Source: an uncultured Acetatifactor sp. (lineage in GTDB: Bacteria; Bacillota; Clostridia; Lachnospirales; Lachnospiraceae). From it: DNA of 46,409 nt. The stretch is taken from assembly GCA_947625675.1 (NCBI GenBank), contig CANQPH010000021.1:1-46409 (forward strand), given 5' to 3'. The notes beneath the pieces were generated by a model that saw only the letters and a list, made by a program, of their open reading frames with translations, was not told where the DNA came from and did no database searches. A program made the translations under genes and the position numbers. Positions 7,183 to 15,458 of this stretch are shown here, one piece after another (positions within the stretch are counted from its first letter, which is position 1; the number at the start of each line of letters is the position of its first letter).

Positions 7183-8940
7183 ATGAGTCAAAAACTGGAA
7201 AACATACTGAACCTGGCCCTGGAAACCCCGGAAGGGATCCGGGAAGAGACAGAAAACCTGAACGTGGGGTACGACAACGGAAAGCGCACCTGGGAACTGA
7301 TCGTAAAATATCACGGCAGCCTCGATTCCCTGGCCGCCCTCGGCGTGAAAGCAGAGCCGCTGATCCTGGGATATGCCATCCTCACCGTCCCGGAGGATCT
7401 GGTGGACACCATAGCGGCCCTTGACGAAATCGAATATGTGGAAAAGCCCAAACGCTTTTATTACAGCGACCTGACGGCCTGCGCCGGGCAGGAGTTCGGG
7501 GCGGAGTCCTGTATCCTGCCGGTAACCCTGCGGGATCCTTACCTCACCGGCCAGGGCGTGCTGATCGCCGTCCTGGATTCCGGCATCGATTACGGGCGGA
7601 AAGAATTCCGCAGCCCGGACGGCACCACCCGCATCCTCTTCCTGTGGGACCAGGCCCTGGACAGGGAATTTGACAGCGCTCAGATCAACGAGGCCCTGAC
7701 CGCCGCCCCCGGGGAGGCCGCCGCCCTGGTTCCCAGCAGGGACCGGAACGGCCACGGTACCGCCGTGGCCGGAATTGCGGCGGGCAGCGGGCCAGGATAC
7801 GAAGGGGCTGCCCCCGGGGTCAGCCTCCTGATCGTAAAGCTGGGGACGCCGAGTTCCGCTGGCGGCACCTCGGACGGCGCCGCCGCTGGCAGCCTCGTCA
7901 AGACCACCCAGATCATGCGGGGCGTGACCTACGCCCTGCGCAAAGCCCAGGAATTGTCCATGCCCTTGGTCATCAACTTAAGCTTCGGCAACAATTACGG
8001 TTCCCATGACGGCACTTCCCTTTTGGAACGCTTTTTGGACAACGCTTCGGAAATCGGCCAGACCGTCATCTGCGCTGGCAGCGGCAACGAAGGTAATTCC
8101 TCCGGCCATGCGGCCGGAAACGTGGCGGACCGTCCCGTAACGGAGCTGGCCGTGGCGGATTATGAGCGTTCCCTGAGCATCCAGCTCTGGAAGCACTACG
8201 CCGACCGCTACCGGATCAGCCTGCGCTCCCCCGGCGGCGTCATCAGGCAGCTGCCGGACACTTTATCTTCGGGAAAATATACCATGAGGATGGAACAGAC
8301 GGACTTGCTGATTTACTTCGGGGAGCCCACCCCTTACTCGGCGGACCAGGAAATCTATTTTGAAATGATCCCCGCCGCCGGGCCCTACCTGAACAGCGGC
8401 CTGTGGCAGATTCGGCTGGAACCCGTGGAAACGGTGACGGGACAATATTATCTGTATCTTCCCGGTTCCGAAGCCAGGAACCAGGGGACAGGCTTTACCG
8501 GACCTTCCCCGGAAGCCACCCTGACCATCCCCTCCACCGCCGCCAGGGTCCTCACCGTGGGGGCCTACGATTCCGCCCGGAACTCCTATGCGGATTTTTC
8601 CGGCAGGGGATACGGGAACGAGATGCGGCCGGCCGGTGCCGTGTCGGCCCAGCCGGTGAAACCGGACGTCGCCGCCCCTGGAGTGGACGTGCTGGCCCCG
8701 GATCTCTACGGCGGATTCCAACCCATGACCGGCACCTCCTTCGCCGCTCCCATCGTCAGCGGCTGCGCCGCCCTGCTGATGGAATGGGGGATTCGGAAAG
8801 GAAACGACCCTTTTCTCTATGGGGAAAAACTGAAGGCCTATCTGAGGAAGGGAGCCCGGCCCATCCGGGGAGAAGACGCCTATCCCAACGCCAAGACAGG
8901 CTTCGGCGCCCTCTGTCTGAAGGACTCTTTCCCTGGCTAA
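7183..8940 (+). CDS. S8 family subtilisin-like serine peptidase, Csp-like
   Basis: A 585-residue subtilase with an intact triad: Asp132 in VLDSGID, His191 in RNGHGTAVAGIAAG and Ser519 in GTSFAAP, plus the oxyanion Asn302 in GSGNEG. Residues 1-95 look like a prodomain and there is no classical signal peptide. A beta-rich insert lies at about 320-445 between the Asn and Ser motifs. This layout is that of the CspA/B/C group of clostridial germination proteases, which activate the cortex hydrolase SleC, but many Lachnospiraceae carry several such paralogs of unknown role. The ribosome site GGAAAGGAGAAAC is strong. The neighbours (GH31 enzyme, AraC regulator) give no sporulation context, so the substrate is open. 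Confidence 0.88.
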   Translation: MSQKLENILNLALETPEGIREETENLNVGYDNGKRTWELIVKYHGSLDSLAALGVKAEPLILGYAILTVPEDLVDTIAALDEIEYVEKPKRFYYSDLTACAGQEFGAESCILPVTLRDPYLTGQGVLIAVLDSGIDYGRKEFRSPDGTTRILFLWDQALDREFDSAQINEALTAAPGEAAALVPSRDRNGHGTAVAGIAAGSGPGYEGAAPGVSLLIVKLGTPSSAGGTSDGAAAGSLVKTTQIMRGVTYALRKAQELSMPLVINLSFGNNYGSHDGTSLLERFLDNASEIGQTVICAGSGNEGNSSGHAAGNVADRPVTELAVADYERSLSIQLWKHYADRYRISLRSPGGVIRQLPDTLSSGKYTMRMEQTDLLIYFGEPTPYSADQEIYFEMIPAAGPYLNSGLWQIRLEPVETVTGQYYLYLPGSEARNQGTGFTGPSPEATLTIPSTAARVLTVGAYDSARNSYADFSGRGYGNEMRPAGAVSAQPVKPDVAAPGVDVLAPDLYGGFQPMTGTSFAAPIVSGCAALLMEWGIRKGNDPFLYGEKLKAYLRKGARPIRGEDAYPNAKTGFGALCLKDSFPG

Positions 8941-9010
8941 AATTTATTTTTCCAATCCACACCCTCCGCAAAGCGCCAGAGACCAAGGAATCCCCTTCGG
9001 GACTTCCTTG

Positions 9011-9047
9011 AATTCCCTGGAAACTTCTGCGAAATTTCCAGGGAATT
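9011..9047. terminator. Strong stem-loop after the subtilase gene
   Basis: A perfect 13-bp stem (arms 9011-9023 and 9035-9047, AATTCCCTGGAAA and its complement) has an 11-base loop. A smaller palindrome, AAGGAATCCC...GACTTCCTT, sits just upstream at about 8988-9010. No run of T follows on the plus strand, so it may be a weak or factor-assisted terminator, or it may protect mRNA ends. Confidence 0.5.
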
Positions 9048-9072
9048 CCTCTCTCTTCCCCCTCCGTTTTCC

Positions 9073-9101
9073 TTGACTTAAATTGTGGGAATGGGTATAA
9101 T
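9073..9101 (+). promoter_or_regulatory. Promoter of the araC-type regulator gene
   Basis: TTGACT (9073-9078), a 17-base spacer and TATAAT (9096-9101) lie immediately ahead of the AraC-family gene. The leader is very short (about 17 bases), with AAAGGATG as the ribosome site. Confidence 0.8.
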
Positions 9102-9124
9102 GACGAAATAGAAAGGATGAAACC

Positions 9125-10045
9125 ATGGCAATTCACGAAAACGTTCCCACGCTCGAACACCCCGTATCCATAGAAACCTTTACCTCCGCCGACGCAGCCC
9201 TCTGGCAGCCCCACAGTCACTGGCACGAGGCGCTGGAGCTGATCCTGGTGCAGGAGGGAAGCTTTTCCATCAAAGTAGAACATCAGGTACTTCCTCTGCA
9301 GGCGGGACAAGGAATCTTTATCAATCAGAACAGAATACACACCATCGTCCTGAAGGCCAACCAGGAATTTTCCGCCACCTCTACCCGCTTTCTGCCCAGC
9401 CTGGTCTTTCACGGGGACAACAGCGCCATTGCGGACCGATATCTCTCCCTGGTGCTGGAATCCCCGGACATTCCTTACCTGGTTCTGGACAGGGAGAGCC
9501 GGGACACCGGAGATCTCCTGCTCCTGTTACGGCAGCTGCTCCTCACCTGTCAAAACCGGAATTTCGGCTACGAATTGGACGTGAAAGCCATGTTCTGCCG
9601 CCTGTGGAAGCAATTGGCCCTCCTGGCCCTATCCAAAAGGGACGTTTCCGGGCCCCAGCCCTCCCATTCCGACAACCTTCGGATCAAATCGGCGCTGCGG
9701 TTCATAGAGGAACATTTTGCGGAACCCCTGACGCTGGAAAACATCGCTTCCTCCATCCACACCAGCAACAGCGAATGCTGCCGGTGCTTCAAGCGCACCC
9801 TGGGCGTGACCCCTTTTGAATATTTGTTAAAATATCGGGTTTACGAAGCTTCCATCCTTTTATTAACAGAAACGGCGACGAACCAGTCGATCTCCGGTCT
9901 CGCCGCCTCCGTGGGCTTCAACAGCCCCAGTTATTTCAACAAAAAGTTTAAAGAGTATCTGCACTGCACTCCCAAGGAATACCGGGAAAACTACCTGCAG
10001 ACGCAACAGTCCGGAGTCAGACCAAAACCGGAGCGGATCCTATAG
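9125..10045 (+). CDS. AraC family transcriptional regulator with cupin sensor domain
   Basis: The protein has 306 residues. The N-terminal cupin-like domain (about 1-110, HSHWHEALELILVQEGS and VLPLQAGQGIFINQNRIH) is the ligand-sensing type common in sugar-responsive AraC regulators. The C-terminal pair of helix-turn-helix motifs (about 190-290) contains ALRFIEEHFAEPLTLENIA, CCRCFKRTLGVTPFEYL and AASVGFNSPSYFNKKFKEY, the standard AraC signature. The start ATG at 9125 follows AAAGGATGAAACC and a clean sigma-A promoter. It is monocistronic and convergent with the M18 peptidase gene. The nearby GH31 enzyme might be a target, but no operator can be identified. Confidence 0.92.
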   Translation: MAIHENVPTLEHPVSIETFTSADAALWQPHSHWHEALELILVQEGSFSIKVEHQVLPLQAGQGIFINQNRIHTIVLKANQEFSATSTRFLPSLVFHGDNSAIADRYLSLVLESPDIPYLVLDRESRDTGDLLLLLRQLLLTCQNRNFGYELDVKAMFCRLWKQLALLALSKRDVSGPQPSHSDNLRIKSALRFIEEHFAEPLTLENIASSIHTSNSECCRCFKRTLGVTPFEYLLKYRVYEASILLLTETATNQSISGLAASVGFNSPSYFNKKFKEYLHCTPKEYRENYLQTQQSGVRPKPERIL

Positions 10046-10053
10046 CGGAAACA

Positions 10054-10141
10054 TTCCCGCAATCAGAACCGTTCCCATAGGCAGAACCGCTCCCGCAATC
10101 GGAACCGTTCCCATAGGCAGAACCGCTCCCGCAATCGGAAT
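10054..10141. repeat. 36-bp tandem repeat between convergent gene ends
   Basis: About 2.4 copies of a 36-base unit beginning CCCGCAATCGGAACC (copies start at 10056, 10092 and 10128), nearly identical. The unit is itself two related 18-mers. It fills the gap between the araC-type stop and the M18 stop, and no U-tract terminator is present. Confidence 0.85.
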
Positions 10142-10152
10142 TCCTGCAGAGT

Positions 10153-11682
10153 TCATTCGCTCCAGAAGGTTCGGAAGAGACGGATCCCGTAATCCGTATC
10201 CCGGGCCCCTGCGGTCTCCACTGCGGAATGCATGGCCAGCTGAGGCAGTCCGATGTCCGCAGAAGGGATGGAAACGTGGGCCACGGAGATGCGGCCCAGG
10301 GTGGAACCCCCGGAGATGTCCGACCGGTTGGCATAGGTCTGGCAGGGCACCCCGGCCCGTTCGCAGAACTGACGCACCCGGGCGGCGGTCAGGCCGTCCG
10401 TCGTATACTTCTGGCTTCCCTGGAATTTCAACACGATCCCGCCATTCAGATAAGGACGATTGGTGGGATCCGATTTTTCCGGATGATTGGGATGCACCCC
10501 GTGGACATTGTCTGCGGAAAGCAGGAGGCCGCCAGCCACAAGGCGCCGATACTCCCCTTCTCCCAGGCCCAGGGCTTCGCACAATCTGCACAGCGTCCCT
10601 TCCAGAAAATCGGAATCCGCTCCCTGTCTGCTTCCGCTCCCCACCTCTTCGTTGTCGAACACGGCGCAGACGTTCAGGTACTCCTGCGGAGTGCCCTCCA
10701 AAAAGCCTTTCAGGGAAGCGAAGACGCACTGCTGGTCGTCCAGCCTGGGCGACAAAAGGAATTCTCCCGAAGTTCCTAGGAATCGTCCGGGTTCATTGAC
10801 ATACAAAAAAAGATCCTGGCCGCAGATCCGCTCCGGTTCCACCCCCGCCGCCCGGGCCGCCCGAGCCAGCAGGGAAACATTTTCCCGGGGCTCCCGGCTT
10901 TCTTCGCATTTCTGGAGTTCTTTGCGCTCCCGGCTTTCTTCGCTCTCCGCCAGAGATTCCCGGGCCGGGAACCTTCCCCCATACAGGGGAAGCAAATCCA
11001 CCTGGGCATTCAAATCCGTTCCCTTGCCTGCGTCTCGGGTCAGGTGAACGGCCACATTGGGTATCACCAGAAGCTCCTCCTTCAAGTTCACCAGGCGGGT
11101 TTCCAAGCCTTCCCCTTCCCGCACGATAAGACGTCCGGCCACGGACAAGGCCCGGTCGAACCAGGATGAGGGAATCATTCCCCCGTATTTTTCCACATTC
11201 AGCTTCACATACTGGTTCTCCACCAGCATTTCGGGATTTTCCTTGACCTTGAAACAGGGGGAATCGCCATGGGAGGCCGCGATATGAAATCCCTTCCAGG
11301 GAACCGCACCAGGTGCAAATGCAGAAGGCTCCGAAGCCGCCCCTCCCGGTGCGAATACGGAACCCTCCGAAGATACCCCTGCCGGTGCGATTGCGGAAGG
11401 CCCCGAAGCCGGGACCTGAGCCGGGATATGCAGAGCGATCAGGGAAGAATCATTTCTCGTCACGTAGAATTTTCCCTCTCCCCTTTTCCTGCCCTCACGC
11501 CAATCCCGGAAATACTCTTCCTTCCGCCAGTCTTCCCCTTCCAGAAGCTTTCGATACCCCTGATTTTCCAACATTCCCGCCCCATTGGCAACCGCATGAA
11601 AACAGGTGGGGCTGTTCGCAATAAACTCCAGCAATTCCCTGGAAATCGCCCGATATTCTTCTTCCTCTTGGTATTGACTCAT
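10153..11682 (-). CDS. M18 family aminopeptidase with two low-complexity insertions
   Basis: A 509-residue zinc aminopeptidase of the M18 (aspartyl aminopeptidase) family, a cytosolic enzyme that trims N-terminal residues, often acidic ones, from peptides. The expected metal and catalytic residues are His138 in ASHGDSP, Asp315 in PRLDDQ, Glu345/346 in DNEEVGSGSRQG, Asp391 in SADNVHG and His485 in LAMHSAVETAG. Two stretches break the normal fold spacing. Residues 88-129 contain three copies of a 12-residue Ala/Pro/Ser/Gly unit (36-bp period). Residues 241-267 are a Glu/Arg/Ser-rich repeat. Both fall where surface loops are expected, so the enzyme may still be active. The start is MSQYQEEEEY. 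It lies 40 bases after the DJ-1 gene in the same direction. Confidence 0.9.
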   Translation of the reverse strand: MSQYQEEEEYRAISRELLEFIANSPTCFHAVANGAGMLENQGYRKLLEGEDWRKEEYFRDWREGRKRGEGKFYVTRNDSSLIALHIPAQVPASGPSAIAPAGVSSEGSVFAPGGAASEPSAFAPGAVPWKGFHIAASHGDSPCFKVKENPEMLVENQYVKLNVEKYGGMIPSSWFDRALSVAGRLIVREGEGLETRLVNLKEELLVIPNVAVHLTRDAGKGTDLNAQVDLLPLYGGRFPARESLAESEESRERKELQKCEESREPRENVSLLARAARAAGVEPERICGQDLFLYVNEPGRFLGTSGEFLLSPRLDDQQCVFASLKGFLEGTPQEYLNVCAVFDNEEVGSGSRQGADSDFLEGTLCRLCEALGLGEGEYRRLVAGGLLLSADNVHGVHPNHPEKSDPTNRPYLNGGIVLKFQGSQKYTTDGLTAARVRQFCERAGVPCQTYANRSDISGGSTLGRISVAHVSIPSADIGLPQLAMHSAVETAGARDTDYGIRLFRTFWSE

Positions 11683-11722
11683 GACGCACTTACGATCCTT
11701 TTCCTGAATTTGTCGGCATCGC

Positions 11723-12274
11723 CTACCGCTGGTACACCACCCGTTCGGCGATCTCCTCCGCCGTCTCCTTCCCGCAGCAGGCGGCGATAATCTCCAATCC
11801 AAAGGGAATGGAACAGCCCATGCCCCTTCCCGTAATCACGTTTCCGGAAACTACACTGGCCTCCCGTACCACTTCCGCCCCCTCCAGGTGAGACTCCCAA
11901 CCGGGATAGCAGCAGGCCTTCCGGCCCTTCAGGATCCCCCGATGGCCCAGAATGCTGGGAGCGGCGCAGATGGCCGCCACGAACTTCCCTGCCTGATAAA
12001 AGGCGTCCAACTTTTCCATCAAAGGGACACAGTTCTCCAGATTCTCCGTTCCCCTCTTGCCGCCCGGGAGAATCAGCATGTCCATGGCCTCGAAATCCAG
12101 CTCCGACAATCTCTTGTCGGCCCATATCTTGATGCCATGAGAACCCGTCACCTCCAGATCCTCCCCTATGGAAACCATGGTGATGTCCAGCTTCGCCCTG
12201 CGGCAAAGATCCACCACCGTCAGTCCTTCAATCTCCTCAAATCCATCCGCCAAAAAAATTGCCAAATTTTTCAT
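11723..12274 (-). CDS. DJ-1/PfpI family protein
   Basis: A 183-residue single-domain protein of the DJ-1 (YajL/ThiJ) group. It has the N-terminal strand MKNLAIFLADGFEEIEG with the conserved Glu, the GG turn in LILPGGKRGTENL and the reactive Cys103 in the nucleophile elbow AAICAAPSIL. Members act in stress protection or as deglycase/chaperone-like enzymes; the exact reaction is disputed for the family. ATG 12274 is preferred (GGGAG upstream); a GTG at 12298 would overlap the end of the NlpC/P60 gene. It is the middle gene of a likely three-gene unit from the promoter at 13540-13569. Confidence 0.9.
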   Translation of the reverse strand: MKNLAIFLADGFEEIEGLTVVDLCRRAKLDITMVSIGEDLEVTGSHGIKIWADKRLSELDFEAMDMLILPGGKRGTENLENCVPLMEKLDAFYQAGKFVAAICAAPSILGHRGILKGRKACCYPGWESHLEGAEVVREASVVSGNVITGRGMGCSIPFGLEIIAACCGKETAEEIAERVVYQR

Positions 12275-12287
12275 ACTATTCTCCCAT

Positions 12288-13475
12288 TCATTCGTCACGG
12301 ATCACCCGCACGCATTTCACCGGGGTGCGGTAATTGTACTTGCTGATCTTGATGCCGGTCTTCTTGTTGCTGGCATGCACCACCCTGCCGCCGCCGATAT
12401 AGAGGGCAACATGATTGATGGTGCCCCGGCTGTCGGAATAGAATACCAGGTCGCCGGGCAGCAGTTCCGAGGAACTGATCTTCTTGCCGTCGCCCGCCTG
12501 GGCTCTGGAAGTCCTGCTCAAAGAAATGCCGTAGTGCTTGAACACGCTCTGCACGAATCCGGAGCAGTCCGTACCCTTGGTCAGGCTGGTGCCGCCCCAT
12601 TTATAAGGATTGCCCACAAACTGCTTGGCATATTCCACCAGATCCACCCGAAGGTTGGACACGCCCATGCCGTACAACAGCTCCGACATGGTGACGGCGG
12701 TATCCAGCTTTTCCTCGATCTCCACGAATTCGGCGCTGATATATCCTTCCTCGTCATCCAGGCCGACCTTGATCCAGTCATCTACAGTATCCAGATATTC
12801 CAGTTCTTCCCCTGTCAGCACCTGGGTCAGCACTGCGCCGTCCATGCTGGCTTCGTCTCGGATGTTCACGCCGTTTCCGGTCACCCGGGCCACGGTGCTC
12901 ACCAGTTCCTTCGCCTTTACTCTGGCGTCCGGCCCCGTCAGCAAATAGGATTTTTCCGGATCTTCCAGGGAATGTACCTTTACATAGCCTTCCACCTCTC
13001 CGGACTGGATATGGGCCCAATCATCCACGATCTCCAGGATCTCACAGGCGCTGGCCTTGGGCATCTTGCCCACCAGCTTTCCATCCAAAGAAGGGGACTG
13101 CCGGACATTCAGATTGCCGGACTCAATGTCCGCAATTCCCAGATTCGTATAACCCCAAAAGGCGTTCTGGGCTTCCTCCGCCATGGCCAGATAATCCGCT
13201 TCCGACATGTCCTCCCCCAGCAGCGCTCCCGCACCTACGGAGGGCATGATGTCCTTCACCACGTCCATATTCTCCCCGGCGGCGGAAGAGGCTTCCGGGG
13301 AAGAGGAATTCCCGGGGAATACATCGGCGGATGAATTCCCGGCAGGGGCGCTCCCAACAGACGAATTCCCGTCAGACGAGCTCCCGGTAGCGGATACCGG
13401 CAGGGAACCTGTCAGGCAAACAGCGGCGCACAAACCAAATACCCAGATTTTTTTCCCAATTTTGCCAAATTTCAT
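12288..13475 (-). CDS. Secreted SH3b-NlpC/P60 cell wall endopeptidase
   Basis: The protein has 395 residues. A signal peptide (1-30: KIGKKI charge, hydrophobic core, cut near VSA-TGS) is followed by a Ser/Gly/Asn/Pro low-complexity linker (30-68) coded by 15-bp repeats (GGGAATTCGTCTG-type). Two bacterial SH3 domains follow (about 115-172 and 190-255: NLNVRQSPSLDGKLVG, GVNIRDEASMDGAVL). The C-terminal NlpC/P60 peptidase has Cys304 in TDCSGF, His355 in INHVALYIG and a third residue near His367. Such enzymes cut peptidoglycan stem peptides (gamma-D-Glu to diamino acid bond). The ribosome site is GAGGAAACAAGAG. It is first in the unit with the DJ-1 and M18 genes. Confidence 0.94.
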   Translation of the reverse strand: MKFGKIGKKIWVFGLCAAVCLTGSLPVSATGSSSDGNSSVGSAPAGNSSADVFPGNSSSPEASSAAGENMDVVKDIMPSVGAGALLGEDMSEADYLAMAEEAQNAFWGYTNLGIADIESGNLNVRQSPSLDGKLVGKMPKASACEILEIVDDWAHIQSGEVEGYVKVHSLEDPEKSYLLTGPDARVKAKELVSTVARVTGNGVNIRDEASMDGAVLTQVLTGEELEYLDTVDDWIKVGLDDEEGYISAEFVEIEEKLDTAVTMSELLYGMGVSNLRVDLVEYAKQFVGNPYKWGGTSLTKGTDCSGFVQSVFKHYGISLSRTSRAQAGDGKKISSSELLPGDLVFYSDSRGTINHVALYIGGGRVVHASNKKTGIKISKYNYRTPVKCVRVIRDE

Positions 13476-13539
13476 CTCTTGTTTCCTCTATTAACTGTCC
13501 GTTACAAGTTATTACGGATTTGTTAAATCTCCAGAACAA

Positions 13540-13569
13540 ATTATAACAAAATCTCCCTTCTTTTGTCAA
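13540..13569 (-). promoter_or_regulatory. Promoter of the NlpC/P60 - DJ-1 - M18 unit
   Basis: Perfect TTGACA (13569-13564) and TATAAT (13545-13540) hexamers with an 18-base spacer on the minus strand, about 65 bases before the NlpC/P60 ATG. Confidence 0.82.
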
Positions 13570-13589
13570 CCATCTATTAAAATATCCAC

Positions 13590-13653
13590 AAAAAAATCCT
13601 GTGGAAATTTCTGTCAGCGGGAATGCTTCCCCTTCAAATTTTCCACAGGATTT
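13590..13653 (-). terminator. Rho-independent terminator of the Na/Pi cotransporter gene
   Basis: A perfect 14-bp stem (AAATCCTGTGGAAA and complement, arms 13640-13653 and 13594-13607) has a 32-base loop. On the minus strand it runs into seven T (13596-13590). It lies 37 bases beyond the cotransporter stop and upstream of the NlpC promoter, so it separates the two units. Confidence 0.85.
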
Positions 13654-13689
13654 CTTATTTCGTTCCGCCTGCGCATGGAATGGCATTTT

Positions 13690-15324
13690 CTAGGCGTTCT
13701 CTTCCTCCGTCATGATGGCGAAGGCGATGTTGGTGGCGTGGTCGGCCACCCGCTCCAGGCCGGAGACGATGTCGGAGAACATCATGCCGGCTTCCGGCGT
13801 GCATTCTCCCTTGGCCAGGCGGGCGACGTGGAGCTTCTGCAGCTCCTTCTCCTTGGCGTCCACCCGGTCTTCCAGGCTGGAAATCTCCTGGAGATATTTG
13901 TCGTCGCTGCTGACAAAGGTCTCCACGGCGTACTGGATGATCTGATTCACCATGTCCAGCATCTCCCCCAGTTCCCTCTGGGCCTCCTTGCTGAAGGAAG
14001 CGCCGGTCTCTATCCGCTGCCTGGCGGCGTCCGCCACGTTCTCCGCATGGTCGCCGATTCTCTCGATATCGTTCACCACGTGGAACAAGGCGCCCAGGCT
14101 CTTCAAATCCTCGATGGGCAGGGTGGTCTGATTGATCTTGACCAGGTAGCCGGTGATGGCGTGGTTCAGGAAGTTGATGTTTTTCTCCACCTCGTAGACT
14201 TCCTGGATGTCCTCTTCGTCCAGGGTGATCAGGGCGTTCATGGCCCGGTTGAGGTTTTCGCTGGCAAGGGAAGCCATACGGTCCACCTCCTTGATCACCT
14301 CTACCACTGCCGTGGCCGGGTTGAACACCACTTTTTCACCGATATATTTCAGCTGATAGCTCTCCCGATAACCGATCTTCTTGTCCTCGCCGGGCACGCA
14401 CAGACAGGCCAGCTTCACGATCCCGCCGGAGAAGGGAAAGAGGATGATCACCTGGAAGATTTTAAACAGGGTATGGGCATTGGCCACAAACCGTCCGTTG
14501 TCCGCCGAAATCAGCCCGATCAACCAAATCACCTGATCCCGGGCCACGAACAGGACGAGGTAGATCACGACGGTGCCGATCACGTTGAAAAGCAGATGAA
14601 TCATGGCCGCCCGCTTGGCATCCTTTTTGCCCGCCAGGGAAGCCAGCAGGGCGGTGGTGCAGGCGCCGATGTTGCAGCCCAGGATGATGTAAAGGGTGAT
14701 GGGAAGGGCCAGCAGATCCTGGTTGGCCAGGAGCAGCACGATACTGACCGTGACGGAAGAGCTCTGAATGATCGCCGTGAGGACCATGCCCACCAAGGTG
14801 GCCATAAAAGGATTGCGAAGGGAACCGAGAAGTTCCGTGACCTCCGGGACGTCCTTCATTCCTTCCATGGCGGAGGACATGGTGCTCAAGCCCACGAAAA
14901 GGATGCCGAAGCCCACGATCACTTCCGCTCCTTTTTTAATCCTTTCTTTTTTGCTGAACATCGCCACCAGGACGCCCGCCAGAAGGATGACCGGAGCGAT
15001 CTTCGAGAGATTGAAGGAAACCAGCAGCGGGGTGATGGTGGTACCGATATTGGCGCCGAAAATCACACCGGCCGCCTGATAGAGGTTCATCAGGCCGGAG
15101 TTGACGAAGCTGACCACCATGGCGGTGCAGGCGGAAGAAGATTGAATGATGCCCGTGAAGACAATTCCCACGATCATTCCCGTAAATCGATTGGTGGTAA
15201 AAATCTCCAGAATATGGCGGAGCTTGGCGCCCGCCACCTTTTCTATGGAATCGCTCATCAGATCCATGCCAAAGAGGAAAAGACCCAAGCCTCCCGCCAT
15301 GGACAACACGATACTCATACTCAT
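13690..15324 (-). CDS. Na/Pi cotransporter family protein with PhoU-like C-terminal domain
   Basis: A 544-residue membrane protein. The N-terminal about 310 residues carry two inverted Na/Pi-II repeats with the signature QSSS motifs (FTGIIQSSSACTAMVV and LTAIIQSSSVTVSIVLL) and about eight or nine membrane segments (GGLGLFLFGMDLM, VIFGANIGTTITPLL, YIILGCNIGACTTALLASL). The C-terminal about 200 residues are a PhoU-like helical bundle (FHVVNDIERIGDHAENVAD and VSGLERVADHATNIAFAI). It probably imports phosphate with sodium, with the PhoU part sensing or gating. ATG 15324 is chosen with GGGAAGG upstream; a TTG two codons earlier is possible. It is a single-gene unit with its own promoter and terminator. 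Confidence 0.93.
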   Translation of the reverse strand: MSMSIVLSMAGGLGLFLFGMDLMSDSIEKVAGAKLRHILEIFTTNRFTGMIVGIVFTGIIQSSSACTAMVVSFVNSGLMNLYQAAGVIFGANIGTTITPLLVSFNLSKIAPVILLAGVLVAMFSKKERIKKGAEVIVGFGILFVGLSTMSSAMEGMKDVPEVTELLGSLRNPFMATLVGMVLTAIIQSSSVTVSIVLLLANQDLLALPITLYIILGCNIGACTTALLASLAGKKDAKRAAMIHLLFNVIGTVVIYLVLFVARDQVIWLIGLISADNGRFVANAHTLFKIFQVIILFPFSGGIVKLACLCVPGEDKKIGYRESYQLKYIGEKVVFNPATAVVEVIKEVDRMASLASENLNRAMNALITLDEEDIQEVYEVEKNINFLNHAITGYLVKINQTTLPIEDLKSLGALFHVVNDIERIGDHAENVADAARQRIETGASFSKEAQRELGEMLDMVNQIIQYAVETFVSSDDKYLQEISSLEDRVDAKEKELQKLHVARLAKGECTPEAGMMFSDIVSGLERVADHATNIAFAIMTEEENA

Positions 15325-15370
15325 ATCCAATCTTCCCTTCCCATAGTTCAGATTTCAACCTGACGCTTCT

Positions 15371-15399
15371 ATTTTAAAAGATAATGAGAAAAGATACAA
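15371..15399 (-). promoter_or_regulatory. Promoter of the Na/Pi cotransporter gene
   Basis: TTGTAT (15399-15394), a 17-base spacer and TAAAAT (15376-15371) on the minus strand, about 45 bases before the start codon. No Pho-box-like repeat could be identified. An AT-rich hairpin (TTACAAAA...TTTTGTAA, about 15408-15432) lies just upstream and may end the ribF operon, though it has no T tract. Confidence 0.6.
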
Positions 15400-15458
15400 C
15401 TCTTTTTTACAAAATAAAAACGTTTTTGTAACAACTCGGCTTGGGTACGGCTGAACTG

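Noticed and set aside
10054..10141. CRISPR array
   Set aside because: The 36-base units follow each other without unique spacers, so this is a plain tandem repeat.
13675..15363. Plus-strand 562-codon His/Asp-rich open frame opposite the Na/Pi cotransporter
   Set aside because: Antisense shadow of a clear membrane transporter gene with its own promoter and terminator.
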